A stretch of 34,793 nt of DNA from Agrilactobacillus composti DSM 18527 = JCM 14202 (GCF_001436375.1 NZ_AZGA01000065.1:1-34793); one strand, 5' to 3'. Shown: positions 1 to 8,820, counted from the stretch's first letter. Numbers and translations: made by a program. Notes: a model not told the origin generated them from the letters alone.

Positions 1-365
1 TTAGCAGGAATTACAATGGCTTGATAGTCTGTTAGAAACATATCTGGGCCAACTTCGTATAGTTCTCTGGCGGTTCTATACCAAGGATCCGCTTGCCCGC
101 CAGCCCAGCCTCCTGTGTATAGTCTGGATAGTTTCCATGCGGATAGTCCTGGAACATAGGAATTAGCGACCAAGTTGCTGTTGAAATAACCCCGTTCTCC
201 AGAAAGAAGACCTTGATAGTTAAATTCGTTCAACGTCAGAAAGGATGAATCTTGAACCGGAATCACAACTTCATCATCAGCCAATGCAATGGTTTTTGCT
301 GGAAGCAGTGCAAATAGTAACGCTGAGATGGTTAGTATTAAAAAAGTCAGTATTTTCTTCTTCAT
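1..365 (-). CDS. Secreted SLAP-like surface protein, partial (3' end outside window)
   Basis: Open leftward from an ATG at 363-365 to the window edge (about 121 codons), so only the N-terminal half is present. A GGAGG sits 6-7 bases upstream of the ATG. The product begins MKKKILTFLILTISALLFAL, a typical signal peptide (basic start, long hydrophobic core, Ala-rich cleavage region near residues 25-29). The exported part closely resembles the protein at 408-1079: both have V(I/V)xx(V/I)xDSSFLTL, then S(Y/F)VPGL(S/T)xW, then DPW and YEVGP(D/N)(M/L)FL. The two genes are therefore tandem paralogues, separated by about 42 bases and probably cotranscribed. Function is unknown; by analogy to the full-length neighbour it would end in a SLAP-type cell-wall-binding repeat, but that part is not visible. 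Confidence 0.8.
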   Translation of the reverse strand, partial: MKKKILTFLILTISALLFALLPAKTIALADDEVVIPVQDSSFLTLNEFNYQGLLSGERGYFNSNLVANSYVPGLSAWKLSRLYTGGWAGGQADPWYRTARELYEVGPDMFLTDYQAIVIPA

Positions 366-407
366 AAATAATCCTCCAAATCACCAACGAAAAATACAAT
401 TATTAAC

Positions 408-1079
408 TTATGACCAACTATTAACAGAAGCATTGCCTAAATTGCCATTTAAATAAAAAGCTGGAATCCATTGGTTGGCACCAATATCAAACCAAAGGCC
501 AGAGTCATATGAGAAATAGGCTTGGTTGATATTATAGCTTTCCCCAGGATTAACCCATTGAACCGGAGTTTGATAGGCCGGTGATTGCCATATTGCAACT
601 GGGCCGTCATTTTGAACGGTTGCGGTATACTTGCTAAACCAAGCGATTTGCCAAGGTGTATTGTCTAGGGCACTTGAGCCGCTATACACACCTAAGCCAT
701 CACGCGTTATCTTTCCAACCGGAATTTGAAGTGTCTGTTTTACACTTAAGAATAAATTTGGACCAACTTCGTAGATTTTATTCGCAAAACCAATTCCCCA
801 AGGATCTTCACTCGGTAAGGACCAGTAACCACTATACGAATTGGAAAATTGCCATACTGTAAGTCCCGGCACAAATGAGTCTTTAACAGCAACATTTGCT
901 GAATCCAATTTGTGCTGAACTAAATCCTGATATTTAGAACTAGTTAATGTTAAAAAAGATGAGTCCCGAATAGTAAAAATCACGTCATTATTGGCGGCCG
1001 CAGTAGTTTGTACTGGCATCAAACTCAACAACAATGCAGTAACAGCTAACCCAATAAAACTTATAGTTTTCTTTTTCAA
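408..1079 (-). CDS. Secreted SLAP-like surface protein
   Basis: About 223 aa from a TTG at 1079, chosen because GGGGGCG lies 6 bases upstream and because the protein then starts with a proper signal peptide (MKKKTISFIG, hydrophobic core, cleavage near TTAAA-NN). A longer frame from an ATG at 1121 would put a second hydrophobic stretch in front and has no good ribosome binding site. The mature part has two loosely similar blocks; the C-terminal one ends GLWFDIGANQWIPAFYL, which resembles the end of Lactobacillus SLAP repeats (aromatic-rich, LGNNQWV type). SLAP repeats bind cell-wall polymers in S-layer and other surface proteins, so a non-covalent wall attachment is inferred. Paralogue of the partial gene downstream. 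Exact role unknown. Confidence 0.8.
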   Translation of the reverse strand: MKKKTISFIGLAVTALLLSLMPVQTTAAANNDVIFTIRDSSFLTLTSSKYQDLVQHKLDSANVAVKDSFVPGLTVWQFSNSYSGYWSLPSEDPWGIGFANKIYEVGPNLFLSVKQTLQIPVGKITRDGLGVYSGSSALDNTPWQIAWFSKYTATVQNDGPVAIWQSPAYQTPVQWVNPGESYNINQAYFSYDSGLWFDIGANQWIPAFYLNGNLGNASVNSWS

Positions 1080-1276
1080 AACAACGCCCCCAATTATTGA
1101 ATAGAGAAACCACAAATCCACAATATCATGTGCTTAATGTAATGAGCATCTATCATTATTGTACCATGCTCGTTTAGATTGCAGAGATTTAGGCAATAAT
1201 AAGGACAGTGGCGTTTTTCAGCAAAAGCTGTGCTAAGATAGAGGCGTACATACAACGGTTGGGGAGGTTATGGATC

Positions 1277-2275
1277 ATGAAGCGAAATTTTAGATGGCTA
1301 TTACTATTAGCGTTGGCATTCGGCATGACAGCACTGGGCAATTTGGGTAGCGTTCATCAGGCCGGTGCCGCAAGCACGGCGGGACAGGGCGTCACTGAGA
1401 CCAAAGCCAATGGTGTCTTTGCCAGCGGTTATCAAGATTTGCCGCTTTATAGCAAAGACAGCACCGGTCAATTTACGGCAACGGGGAAGACGCTTAGCTT
1501 AGACTATCCCCAATACCAATCTTTTGGCTATATCAAAGCGGGTGATGGGACGCTAGAAGCGATTGATTTAGGCGGTGATCAGTGGGTCAAACCTGCGGAT
1601 AAATTTACCGCCAATTATCCGTTTGAGGTGCCGTTAGACTTGGGCCGTAAGGGTATTGAAGCTATAGATTTTGGAACAAGGTATTATGATTCCTTTAAAA
1701 CGCCTATGAAAATTTATTCGGATGCTGCTGCAACGCAAGCTACTGGACGTACTTTAGACCCCTCAATTAGTGAGTGGCAGGTGGTCAATACCGGCGTCAA
1801 TAATTTTGGATTTCCGGTAACTTTTGACCTGGGGAACAATCAATGGGTCAGTGATCGGGAGAATAGAAACGCCTCATATCAAAGTAGTGCACCGCTAGCT
1901 GGCGCATTTCTAGGTTTGTTTACGGATGGTGTCGCCATCCCTACTTATACGACCGCGGGATTAGAGACAGCCCAAGGTACATTAAGTCCGACTAAAACCT
2001 TATGGCCTATTGAAGCCGATGTTCTAGATACCGATAAACTTGCCCATGCATATAGCATTGAAGGTCAGGGCTGGGTTTATAGGATGGATGTCTTGCCGAT
2101 TGCCACCACAAGCAATGTGCTCCAAGGCATTTTGACTTATAACGGTGCCGGCAAAGCCCAAGGGACCATCGCTACAACGGGGGCCTATCGGGTATTTGCT
2201 GTGAAAAATATCAACAACCGGGTCTTCTTACGGTTAGGTAATGATAACCAATGGATTGACTACCAAGACCTTTAA
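1277..2275 (+). CDS. Secreted protein with four SLAP-like repeats
   Basis: About 332 aa. Start ATG 1277 is preceded by GGGAGG at 9 bases and opens a signal peptide (MKRNFRWLLLLALAFGMTAL, cleavage near AGAAS, residue 32); the upstream in-frame ATG at 1208 would bury this. The rest seems built from four repeats of roughly 60-70 residues, each with an early Y/G...TG.TL motif and an end of the form (D/R)LGxxxQW(V/I): IDLGGDQWVKPADK, FDLGNNQWVSDREN, a degenerate IEGQGWVYRMD, and RLGNDNQWIDYQDL at the C-terminus. This matches the SLAP family of Lactobacillus surface proteins. Such repeats attach proteins non-covalently to the wall. No catalytic domain is visible, so it may be purely structural or adhesive. 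It is transcribed away from the two leftward SLAP-like genes and is followed by a strong terminator. Confidence 0.82.
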   Translation: MKRNFRWLLLLALAFGMTALGNLGSVHQAGAASTAGQGVTETKANGVFASGYQDLPLYSKDSTGQFTATGKTLSLDYPQYQSFGYIKAGDGTLEAIDLGGDQWVKPADKFTANYPFEVPLDLGRKGIEAIDFGTRYYDSFKTPMKIYSDAAATQATGRTLDPSISEWQVVNTGVNNFGFPVTFDLGNNQWVSDRENRNASYQSSAPLAGAFLGLFTDGVAIPTYTTAGLETAQGTLSPTKTLWPIEADVLDTDKLAHAYSIEGQGWVYRMDVLPIATTSNVLQGILTYNGAGKAQGTIATTGAYRVFAVKNINNRVFLRLGNDNQWIDYQDL

Positions 2276-2297
2276 ATTTTATCAATTATAAATAGGA

Positions 2298-2337
2298 AGT
2301 TATTTTGAGCAGTGTTCGTCTCAAAATAGCTTTTTTT
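2298..2337 (+). terminator. Rho-independent terminator of the SLAP-repeat gene
   Basis: Twelve-base-pair stem (2298-2309 with 2320-2331, one G-U pair) and 10-base loop, followed by seven T. It lies 22 bases after the stop codon at 2275. Confidence 0.85.
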
Positions 2338-2461
2338 ATGGTGGCCACAATTTTTAGTGAGCTTTTGACCATTAGGATTGGGGACAGCCATGGTAAGATA
2401 AAAACAACTTAATTGGCTAACTTGATTTTATGTCTCTTCCAGCATGAAGGGGGCACGAAGG

Positions 2462-2890
2462 ATGAAAGTTCTAAAGTATTTGGCAATTCTTTGCTTGAGT
2501 AGTGTTTATTTTGGGGTCGTTTTCTTATTTAGTCATGTCAACGGCGCAGGCGAGTTTCAAAGGACCCTGGGGCCATTGGACTATCTTAATTTCAGTCACG
2601 CCGTCGTTTTATTTCCCGCCGCTTTTGGGATTGTCCGGCGCTTTCGCCAGGCCCATCCCCCAAAAACCACCAATAAATCTTACATGCAACAGGGCTATGA
2701 ACTCAATGGGAAAAAGGAATCCTTTGGCACCATCATGTACGGGTCTGCTTGGCACAGCCATGGCCGGGATGGGGATCTGAGTCGCTGGGGTTTTAATTTG
2801 GCCTTGTATTTTGGCGTTTATCTCTTGGCGGTGCCTATTTTAGGCGTGGCCCTAATTGCGACTTTGATCCGGCGCCAGCGTGCTGATTGA
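2462..2890 (+). CDS. Small membrane protein, unknown function
   Basis: About 142 aa from ATG 2462 (GGGGG about 8 bases upstream); an alternative ATG six codons earlier at 2444 has a poorer site. Visible features: hydrophobic segment at about residues 5-25, a second at about 40-60, a central polar stretch rich in Lys, Gly and His (GTIMYGSAWHSHGRDGDLS), and a C-terminal hydrophobic segment (LALYFGVYLLAVPILGVALI) ending in an Arg-rich tail. This suggests three membrane spans. I do not recognise the family. It stands alone between a terminator and the HAD gene, which has its own ribosome binding site 90 bases on. Confidence 0.6.
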   Translation: MKVLKYLAILCLSSVYFGVVFLFSHVNGAGEFQRTLGPLDYLNFSHAVVLFPAAFGIVRRFRQAHPPKTTNKSYMQQGYELNGKKESFGTIMYGSAWHSHGRDGDLSRWGFNLALYFGVYLLAVPILGVALIATLIRRQRAD

Positions 2891-2980
2891 GACAAAGTGG
2901 CCCCTTTTTATCTAAAAGCGTATTCAACTATCCCATAATTGGGTATGATAGACAGGTAAGTTATGATTTTGGAGGTTAGC

Positions 2981-3799
2981 ATGTATAAATTAATTACCTG
3001 TGATTTAGATGAAACACTATTGGACGATTCAGGCGTTATGACCCCTAAGACCATCGGGGCTATTAAAGCCGCTTTGGCTAAGGGCATCTACTTTGTACCA
3101 AATTCCGGGCGCAGTTACACGTCCTTTCAAGACAATTTGAAAACCTTGGGGTTAGCCGGGGTAGCTGATAGTTATTCGATTTCTTTTAACGGCGCTTTGA
3201 CCATTGATAACGAGCATAACGCCATCATAGCGGACCACGCCCTGGATTTACCCGTGGCCAAGCAGATCTATGACATCACCATGACCAGCGGTGGCGCGGT
3301 CCACGTTTATACCCCAGAACACGGTCGCATTTGGCATCCCCTGCCATACGATGTGGACTATCTCAGCCAACGGGGCGTGGATTTTGAAGTGATGGCCGAC
3401 AATACGCCCTTTGACATCCTGGGGACAGAACCGGTCATGAAAATCATCGTGGCATTGCCCACCATGGCCCAGCGAATCGCCTTAAGAGATCAAGTGGTCC
3501 AACAAGTGACCACGCCTTTATCCACCGCCTTTTCCTCGGACCGTTATATCGAGTTTAACCGGGCTGGGGTGGACAAGGGCCGCGGCGTGGTGGCCTTAGC
3601 CGCCGATCTAGGGATCAAGCCGGCTGAAATCATAGCCATTGGCGACAACAGCAACGACCTACCCATGATCAAAGCCGCCGGGCTAGGGGTCAGTGTGGCT
3701 AACGGCATCGATGCCGTGAAGGCCCAGGCCCAATACGTCACCCAAAACGACAATAACCACGACGCTGTAGCTGAAGTCATCGAAAAGTTCGTGTTATAA
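2981..3799 (+). CDS. Cof-type HAD-IIB family phosphatase
   Basis: About 272 aa from ATG 2981, chosen because GGAGG lies 6 bases upstream; a frame start at 2963 has none. HAD motif I is at the N-terminus (ITCDLDETLLDD; the nucleophile and acid/base are the aspartates at about residues 8 and 10), motif II is NSGRS near residue 43, the conserved Lys is near the HVY/VMK region, and motif IV is GDNSNDLPMIKAAG near residue 222. The length and large cap between motifs II and III are typical of the Cof/YidA/SupH group, which dephosphorylate sugar phosphates, flavin mononucleotide or pyridoxal phosphate. Substrate cannot be read from sequence. Cytoplasmic. The terC-like gene follows after 75 bases with no terminator seen between, so cotranscription is possible. 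Confidence 0.88.
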   Translation: MYKLITCDLDETLLDDSGVMTPKTIGAIKAALAKGIYFVPNSGRSYTSFQDNLKTLGLAGVADSYSISFNGALTIDNEHNAIIADHALDLPVAKQIYDITMTSGGAVHVYTPEHGRIWHPLPYDVDYLSQRGVDFEVMADNTPFDILGTEPVMKIIVALPTMAQRIALRDQVVQQVTTPLSTAFSSDRYIEFNRAGVDKGRGVVALAADLGIKPAEIIAIGDNSNDLPMIKAAGLGVSVANGIDAVKAQAQYVTQNDNNHDAVAEVIEKFVL

Positions 3800-3874
3800 T
3801 CTTTTTACAAAAAAATCTTTTTGCCGGACTGAAGTTTGATCCAGGCCGGTTTAACTTGTGAGGTGGCTGCAATC

Positions 3875-4636
3875 ATGCAGGCAATCGTCGAATTATATCA
3901 ACCGTTTTTTCAATTAGCCAACTGGCAGGCTGTCATCACGTCGGTGGATGATTGGCTGATTATCTTGTCCTTGATTCTCATGGAGTGTTTATTATCCGTG
4001 GACAATGCCATTGTGTTGGCGGCTCAGACCCAGATCCTACCCACCAAGGCCCAACAGGAGAAGTCTTTATTTTATGGTCTGTTAGGGGCTTATATTTTCC
4101 GGTTTTTAGTCATTGGCATTGGGGTCTTTTTGATCAAGTTTTGGATCATCAAAGTCTTAGGGGCGGTTTATTTACTGTATTTAAGCCTCAAGTACTTCTA
4201 TGACCGGCATAATCCGGACAAGGTCAAACAAAAGTCCACCAGTGACTTCCAGGATGGTAAAAAACACCTGCTGCCCTTATTTTGGCGGGTAGTTTTGGCC
4301 ATCGAAGCTATGGATATTGTCTTTTCCATTGATTCTGTCCTGGCAGCGTTGGCGATTTCCAACAACCCGGTCATTGTTTTGATTGGGGGCATTATCGGCA
4401 TCTTGGCCATGCGGGGGATTGCCCAGGTGATCATGCGCCTGATGCAAAAAGTTCCGGAACTGGAGATCATGGCCTATGGCTTGATCGGCTTTATCGCCAT
4501 CAAGTTATTCTTGACCATCCCCGCCATTGATATCGAGATCCCCAATTTGATTTTTGCCATCATCGTTTTTGGCAGTATTTTCCTAACGGTCATCTATCAT
4601 AACGTGAAAGCTAAGCGGCACCCTAAAAAATTCTAG
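3875..4636 (+). CDS. TerC family integral membrane protein
   Basis: About 253 aa from ATG 3875 (GAGGTGG 8 bases upstream); the frame is open from 3836 but without a start signal. Two half-repeats are visible, each carrying a conserved acidic motif in a membrane span: MECLLSVDNAIVLA in the first third and EAMDIVFSIDSVLAALA in the second. These are the signature of the TerC family (seven to nine spans), whose members have been linked to manganese export and metal loading of exported enzymes in bacilli. Relatives (YkoY) often sit under a yybP-ykoY manganese riboswitch; the 75-base gap here is too short and shows no such element. Followed by a terminator at 4752. Confidence 0.88.
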   Translation: MQAIVELYQPFFQLANWQAVITSVDDWLIILSLILMECLLSVDNAIVLAAQTQILPTKAQQEKSLFYGLLGAYIFRFLVIGIGVFLIKFWIIKVLGAVYLLYLSLKYFYDRHNPDKVKQKSTSDFQDGKKHLLPLFWRVVLAIEAMDIVFSIDSVLAALAISNNPVIVLIGGIIGILAMRGIAQVIMRLMQKVPELEIMAYGLIGFIAIKLFLTIPAIDIEIPNLIFAIIVFGSIFLTVIYHNVKAKRHPKKF

Positions 4637-4751
4637 CTAAGGCGTCCCATGTCAGGTATTACCGGCGCTGGCAAGGCTTGTTTTTAACTGCGCCAAGGCA
4701 GTCGGTGCTGACTTCTAATTGTAAGATTAGTATTCAATGATAAGACAAAAT

Positions 4752-4795
4752 AAGTCTGCGAAACCGTTTTAATAATGGTTTTTCAGACTTTTTTT
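4752..4795 (+). terminator. Terminator after terC-like gene
   Basis: AAGTCTG (4752-4758) pairs with CAGACTT (4784-4790), with an inner AAACC/GGTTT stem after a 2x2 internal loop, then a T run. It separates the terC-like gene from the liv operon. Confidence 0.8.
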
Positions 4796-4816
4796 AATAT
4801 TTATATAGGAATTTCC

Positions 4817-4845
4817 TTGATTTAGTTATAATAATGTTTTAATAT
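4817..4845 (+). promoter_or_regulatory. Promoter of the liv operon
   Basis: TTGATT (4817-4822), spacer 17, TAATAT (4840-4845), 40 bases before the livJ ATG. I saw neither a T-box nor a clear CodY box in the leader. Confidence 0.6.
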
Positions 4846-4884
4846 ATTAGAAAAGCATTAGAAAGCGTAGGGATGGGTGAGAAT

Positions 4885-6069
4885 ATGAAGAAAATGAAGA
4901 TTGCTACATTAGCGGCAACAGCCATGATGTTGGCTGCTGTCTTTACAGGTTGTGCCAACAAAGCTGGTACATCTGGGAACTCTGCGTCAGGGGATACGAT
5001 TACCATTGGTGGTAACTTCGAATTGTCTGGGGCAGCAGCAGCCTACGGGAGCGCAATGCAACGTGGTGTCAAATTAGCTGTCACTAAGATCAACAAAGAC
5101 GGCGGTGTTAAAGTCGGCGATAAGAAGATGAAGTTGAAGTTAGTCACTAAAGACAACAAGTCTGATAACGCCTCAGCGGCTTCCATTGCCACTAACTTGA
5201 CCACGCAAACTAAAGCCAGCGCTGTCATCGGCCCAATTACATCTGGCGCCGGCTTAGCAGCTTTGCCAAATATGACGAAGGCCAAAGTGCCATTGATCAC
5301 ACCAGGAGGCACGCAAGATTCACTGACCCTGCAAAAGAATGGGAAAGTGCAACCTTACATGTTCCGGTCTTGTTTTGAAGATAGTTTCCAAGGGAAAGCT
5401 TTAGCGAAATACGTGTATAACACGATGAAGTTAAAGAACGTGGCTATCTTAGGGGACAAATCTACTGATTACGCCCAAGGTTTGATCAAAGCCTTTAAGG
5501 GTGAATACAAAGGCAAGATTGTCACCACCGAATATTACCAAGCCGGCGACAAGGATTTCAATACCTTATTGACCAAGTTAAAGAGCAAGAACTACGACGC
5601 TATTTTCGTACCCGGCTATTACTCTGAAGCCGGTTTGATCATTCGTCAAGCTCGGGAAATGGGCATTGATAAACCAATCGTTGGGGCTGACGGTTTCGCC
5701 GATCCTAAGTTGGTTTCAATTGCCGGTAAGAGCAATGCTTCTAATATCTACTACACAACGCACTTTGATGCCAAAGCACCTGCTAACAATAAAGTTGCGG
5801 ATTACTTGAAACTTTACAAAGATACTTACGGTGATGACGCCGGGACCTTTGATGCTTTGTCTTACGATGCCGTTTACATGATCAAACAAGCCATCGAAAC
5901 CGAAAAATCTACGAACTCTGTTAAAATTGCTGAAGGTTTAGCTAAGTTGAAGAACTTCCAAGGTGTTACTGGGACCATCACAATGGATAAATACCATAAC
6001 CCACAAAAACCAGTTATCGTTACCAAGTTGATGGATGGTTCTGAAGCTGAAGCAACTGCCGTTAAGTAA
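4885..6069 (+). CDS. livJ: Branched-chain amino acid ABC transporter, substrate-binding lipoprotein
   Basis: About 394 aa. The ATG at 4885 is preferred over 4873 because GGGTGAG precedes it and the signal peptide then starts MKKMKIATLA. The lipobox is AVFTGC, with the lipidated cysteine at about residue 23, so the protein is anchored to the outer face of the membrane. The mature part is a type I periplasmic-binding fold of the Leu/Ile/Val class: ITIGGNFELSGAAAAYG near the N-terminus, VIGPITSGAGLAALP, then PGGTQDSLT for ligand contact and GADGFADPKL in the C-lobe. It captures branched-chain or related amino acids and hands them to LivHM. First gene of the operon and separated from livH by a weak terminator, which would let it be made in excess of the membrane parts. 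Confidence 0.93.
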   Translation: MKKMKIATLAATAMMLAAVFTGCANKAGTSGNSASGDTITIGGNFELSGAAAAYGSAMQRGVKLAVTKINKDGGVKVGDKKMKLKLVTKDNKSDNASAASIATNLTTQTKASAVIGPITSGAGLAALPNMTKAKVPLITPGGTQDSLTLQKNGKVQPYMFRSCFEDSFQGKALAKYVYNTMKLKNVAILGDKSTDYAQGLIKAFKGEYKGKIVTTEYYQAGDKDFNTLLTKLKSKNYDAIFVPGYYSEAGLIIRQAREMGIDKPIVGADGFADPKLVSIAGKSNASNIYYTTHFDAKAPANNKVADYLKLYKDTYGDDAGTFDALSYDAVYMIKQAIETEKSTNSVKIAEGLAKLKNFQGVTGTITMDKYHNPQKPVIVTKLMDGSEAEATAVK

Positions 6070-6129
6070 CCTGTTTTACCCTAATTGTCTCTGCCAATTC
6101 GACTGATAAATTAGGTAATTGTCCACAAA

Positions 6130-6160
6130 GCCTAGTCCAATCATGCGACTGGGCTTTTTT
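6130..6160 (+). terminator. Internal partial terminator between livJ and livH
   Basis: GCCTAGTC (6130-6137) pairs with GACTGGGC (6147-6154, one G-U pair), loop 9, six T. The next gene starts 33 bases later with no clear promoter of its own, so this is best read as a leaky terminator that sets a high binding-protein to permease ratio. Confidence 0.72.
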
Positions 6161-6192
6161 CAAGAAAAAAATTATGTTAGGAGTGAAGCCTT

Positions 6193-7068
6193 GTGCAGAT
6201 TTTACAACAGCTCATTAATGGCCTGTCATTAGGCAGTATCTATGCCCTATTAGCCTTGGGCTACACCATGGTTTACGGCATTATCAAGTTGATCAACTTT
6301 GCCCATGGTGATGTTTACATGTTAGGGGCCTTTTGGGGCTACTACATGATCAACACTTTCCACGTGGGCTTTTGGACAGCACTTATTTTATCCATGATCT
6401 TTTGTGCGATCATTGGGGTCATTGTGGAATTCTTGGCTTATCGTCCCCTGCGGGATTCACCGCGGATCGTTGTTTTGATCACCGCCATTGGGGTATCTTT
6501 CTTACTTGAAAATGGCATGAGTTATCTGTTCTCCTCTAGTCCCCGGGATTTCCCCCAGGCCATGGTGATGCACCGTTATCATTTAGGGAGTCTTTCCATT
6601 TCAAATGTCCAAGTTTTGATTTTGGTGACCTCCATTGTGTTAATGATCTTATTGCAATTAATTATTAAACGGACCCGGATGGGAAAAGCCATGCGGGCCG
6701 TGTCGGTGGATCCTGAAGCTGCCCAATTGATTGGGATCAACGTGGACCATACGATTTCTTTCACCTTTGCCTTAGGTTCTGCTTTGGCAGGGGCGGCTGG
6801 GGTCATGATTGGCTTGTATTACAACTCCATTGACCCGTTGATGGGGATGACACCAGGTATCAAAGCCTTCGTTGCTGCCGTTTTAGGTGGGATTGGTTTG
6901 ATTCCAGGGGCCGCTTTAGGTGGCTTTGTCATTGGTTTGGTGGAAACGGCCGTTCAAGCCATGGGCTTCTCCGCCTTCCGGGACGCTGCCGTTTACGGCA
7001 TTTTGATTGTGATTTTAATTATTCGGCCTGCCGGTATCTTAGGCAAGACCACCCGTGAGAAAGTGTAG
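6193..7068 (+). CDS. livH: Branched-chain amino acid ABC transporter permease LivH
   Basis: 291 aa from a GTG at 6193, which has AGGAGTGA 8 bases upstream. Strongly hydrophobic with about eight membrane spans. The N-terminus (MQILQQLINGLSLGSIYALL, then GYTMVYGIIKLINFAHGDV) and the later segment RAVSVDPEAAQLIGINVDH are typical of LivH, the latter being the cytoplasmic loop that contacts the ATPases. Forms the channel heterodimer with LivM. Followed after 10 bases by livM. Confidence 0.93.
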   Translation: MQILQQLINGLSLGSIYALLALGYTMVYGIIKLINFAHGDVYMLGAFWGYYMINTFHVGFWTALILSMIFCAIIGVIVEFLAYRPLRDSPRIVVLITAIGVSFLLENGMSYLFSSSPRDFPQAMVMHRYHLGSLSISNVQVLILVTSIVLMILLQLIIKRTRMGKAMRAVSVDPEAAQLIGINVDHTISFTFALGSALAGAAGVMIGLYYNSIDPLMGMTPGIKAFVAAVLGGIGLIPGAALGGFVIGLVETAVQAMGFSAFRDAAVYGILIVILIIRPAGILGKTTREKV

Positions 7069-7078
7069 GTGAAAGACA

Positions 7079-8038
7079 TTGAAGAAAAATCTCAAATATA
7101 ACGCGATTTGGTTAGCCATTGCTGTATTGGGGTGGGTTTTGATCAATGTCTTTGAAGGTGTGGGCATCATCGATCAATTCGCGGAGAACACCTTAGTTTT
7201 GATTGGGATCAACATCATCTTAGCCACTGGTTTAAACTTGATCATCGGTTTTTCTGGCCAATTTTCTTTGGGCCATGCCGGATTTATGGCCCTGGGCGCT
7301 TATGCTGCGGCTTTGGTGACCCAAGCAATCCCCACTGAGGGGGGCTTTGTGTTAGGTACCGTCATCGGCATGCTGTTAGCCGGGGTGGTGGCCTTGATCA
7401 TTGGGATCCCTACCCTGCGGTTAAAAGGGGATTATTTGGCAATCGCCACCATGGGTGCGGCTGAAATTATTCGGATCATTTTAGTGAACTTAAAAATCAC
7501 CAACGGCCCCGCCGGCTTATATGGCTTGCCCCAATTAGCCAACTGGTCCTTGGTTTATATCCTAGTGGTGGTCACCACGATTTTCACCGTCAACTTCATT
7601 CATTCCCGTAACGGCCGGGCCATCCTGTCTGTTCGGGAAGATGAAATTGCCGCTGAATCCATGGGGATCAATACTACGAAATTTAAAGTTGCCGCCTTCG
7701 TCTTTGGGGGCATGACCGCCGCCATTGGGGGCGCACTGCACGCCAACTATATTCAGACCATCGCGCCCAATGACTTTGGCATCATGGAGTCCATTAACAT
7801 CTTGATCATCGTGGTCATGGGTGGGATTGGTAGTATGACTGGGACCTTTGCCGCTGCAGCTTTGTTAGGGATCTTGGATATGGTTTTACAAGGTTTCGGG
7901 GCTTTGCGGATGGTCTTGTACTCTTTAGCTTTGATTTTGATCATGATTTTCCGGCCTAAGGGCTTGTTGGGGACCTGGGAGTTTTCCGTCAAGCGCTTGT
8001 TCAACCGGACTAAGAAGAAAGCAAAGGAGGGTGCCTAA
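7079..8038 (+). CDS. livM: Branched-chain amino acid ABC transporter permease LivM
   Basis: 319 aa from a TTG at 7079 (AGGTGA 7 bases upstream, product MKKNLKYNA). Eight to nine spans. LivM-type motifs: GFSGQFSLGHAGFMALGAYA in the first half and the coupling loop GRAILSVREDEIAAESMGIN near residues 178-197, followed by FGGMTAAIGGALHA. Second half of the permease. The stop codon TAA overlaps the ATG of livG by one base, showing translational coupling. Confidence 0.93.
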   Translation: MKKNLKYNAIWLAIAVLGWVLINVFEGVGIIDQFAENTLVLIGINIILATGLNLIIGFSGQFSLGHAGFMALGAYAAALVTQAIPTEGGFVLGTVIGMLLAGVVALIIGIPTLRLKGDYLAIATMGAAEIIRIILVNLKITNGPAGLYGLPQLANWSLVYILVVVTTIFTVNFIHSRNGRAILSVREDEIAAESMGINTTKFKVAAFVFGGMTAAIGGALHANYIQTIAPNDFGIMESINILIIVVMGGIGSMTGTFAAAALLGILDMVLQGFGALRMVLYSLALILIMIFRPKGLLGTWEFSVKRLFNRTKKKAKEGA

Positions 8039-8820
8039 TGGCTGTTTTATTAGATGTTAAAGACTTAACGAAGAACTTTGGCGGCTTGGCAGCAGTCTCT
8101 GATGTGAATATGCATCTAGATGACAATGAGCTGGTGGCCTTGATTGGACCCAATGGGGCGGGTAAAACCACCTTATTTAACTTGATTACCGGCCAAACGG
8201 TCCCTTCTGCGGGCTCAATTTCCCTTAGGACGAATAATGAGGGCATGCAGGTCTTAAACGGCAAGAAGCCCTATAAAATTGCCGATATGGGCTTAGCCCG
8301 GACCTTCCAGAATATTCGCTTATTCAAAGGGTTGAGTGTTTTGGATAATGTATTGATCTCCATGACCAGTAAGAACAAGGAAGGCTTTATTTCAAGCCTA
8401 TTCCGCTTACCGAGTTTTTATAAAGTTGAAGACCGGCTGCGTAAAGAAGCGTTAGATTTACTGGCGATTTTCCACATGGAAGACATGGCCGAGACCATTG
8501 CCAGCAACATGCCTTACGGGGCGCAGCGGCGTTTGGAAATTATCCGGGCCCTGGCCACCAAACCTAAGATTTTGTTCTTAGATGAACCGGCAGCGGGGAT
8601 GAACCCAGAAGAAACGGCGGCCTTGACCGCCACGATTCGCCAAATTCAACAGGAATTTGGCATTACGGTATTGTTGATCGAACATGATATGTCCTTGGTC
8701 ATGAACGTGGCCGAGCGGATTTATGTATTGCAATATGGTAAACTGTTGGCAGAAGGGACCCCGCAAGAAATCCAGGCCAACCAAGCCGTGGTCGATGCTT
8801 ATCTAGGAGGCGGTGTCTAA
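8038..8820 (+). CDS. livG: Branched-chain amino acid ABC transporter ATP-binding protein LivG
   Basis: 260 aa. Walker A GPNGAGKT at residues 37-44; the signature is the LivG variant MPYGAQRRLEIIRAL rather than LSGGQ; Walker B KILFLDEP followed by AAGMNPEE; H-loop LLIEHDMSLVM. Relatives use LPYGQQRRLE, so the Ala for Gln is a small change. Works with LivF as the cytoplasmic ATPase pair. One-base overlaps on both sides with livM and livF. Confidence 0.94.
   Translation: MAVLLDVKDLTKNFGGLAAVSDVNMHLDDNELVALIGPNGAGKTTLFNLITGQTVPSAGSISLRTNNEGMQVLNGKKPYKIADMGLARTFQNIRLFKGLSVLDNVLISMTSKNKEGFISSLFRLPSFYKVEDRLRKEALDLLAIFHMEDMAETIASNMPYGAQRRLEIIRALATKPKILFLDEPAAGMNPEETAALTATIRQIQQEFGITVLLIEHDMSLVMNVAERIYVLQYGKLLAEGTPQEIQANQAVVDAYLGGGV

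Noticed and set aside
3800-3874. yybP-ykoY manganese riboswitch before the terC-like gene
   Set aside because: Only 75 bases and no conserved internal-loop motifs visible.
4640-4884. T-box or CodY control of the liv operon
   Set aside because: No T-box core sequence and no near match to the CodY consensus; only a terminator and promoter seen.
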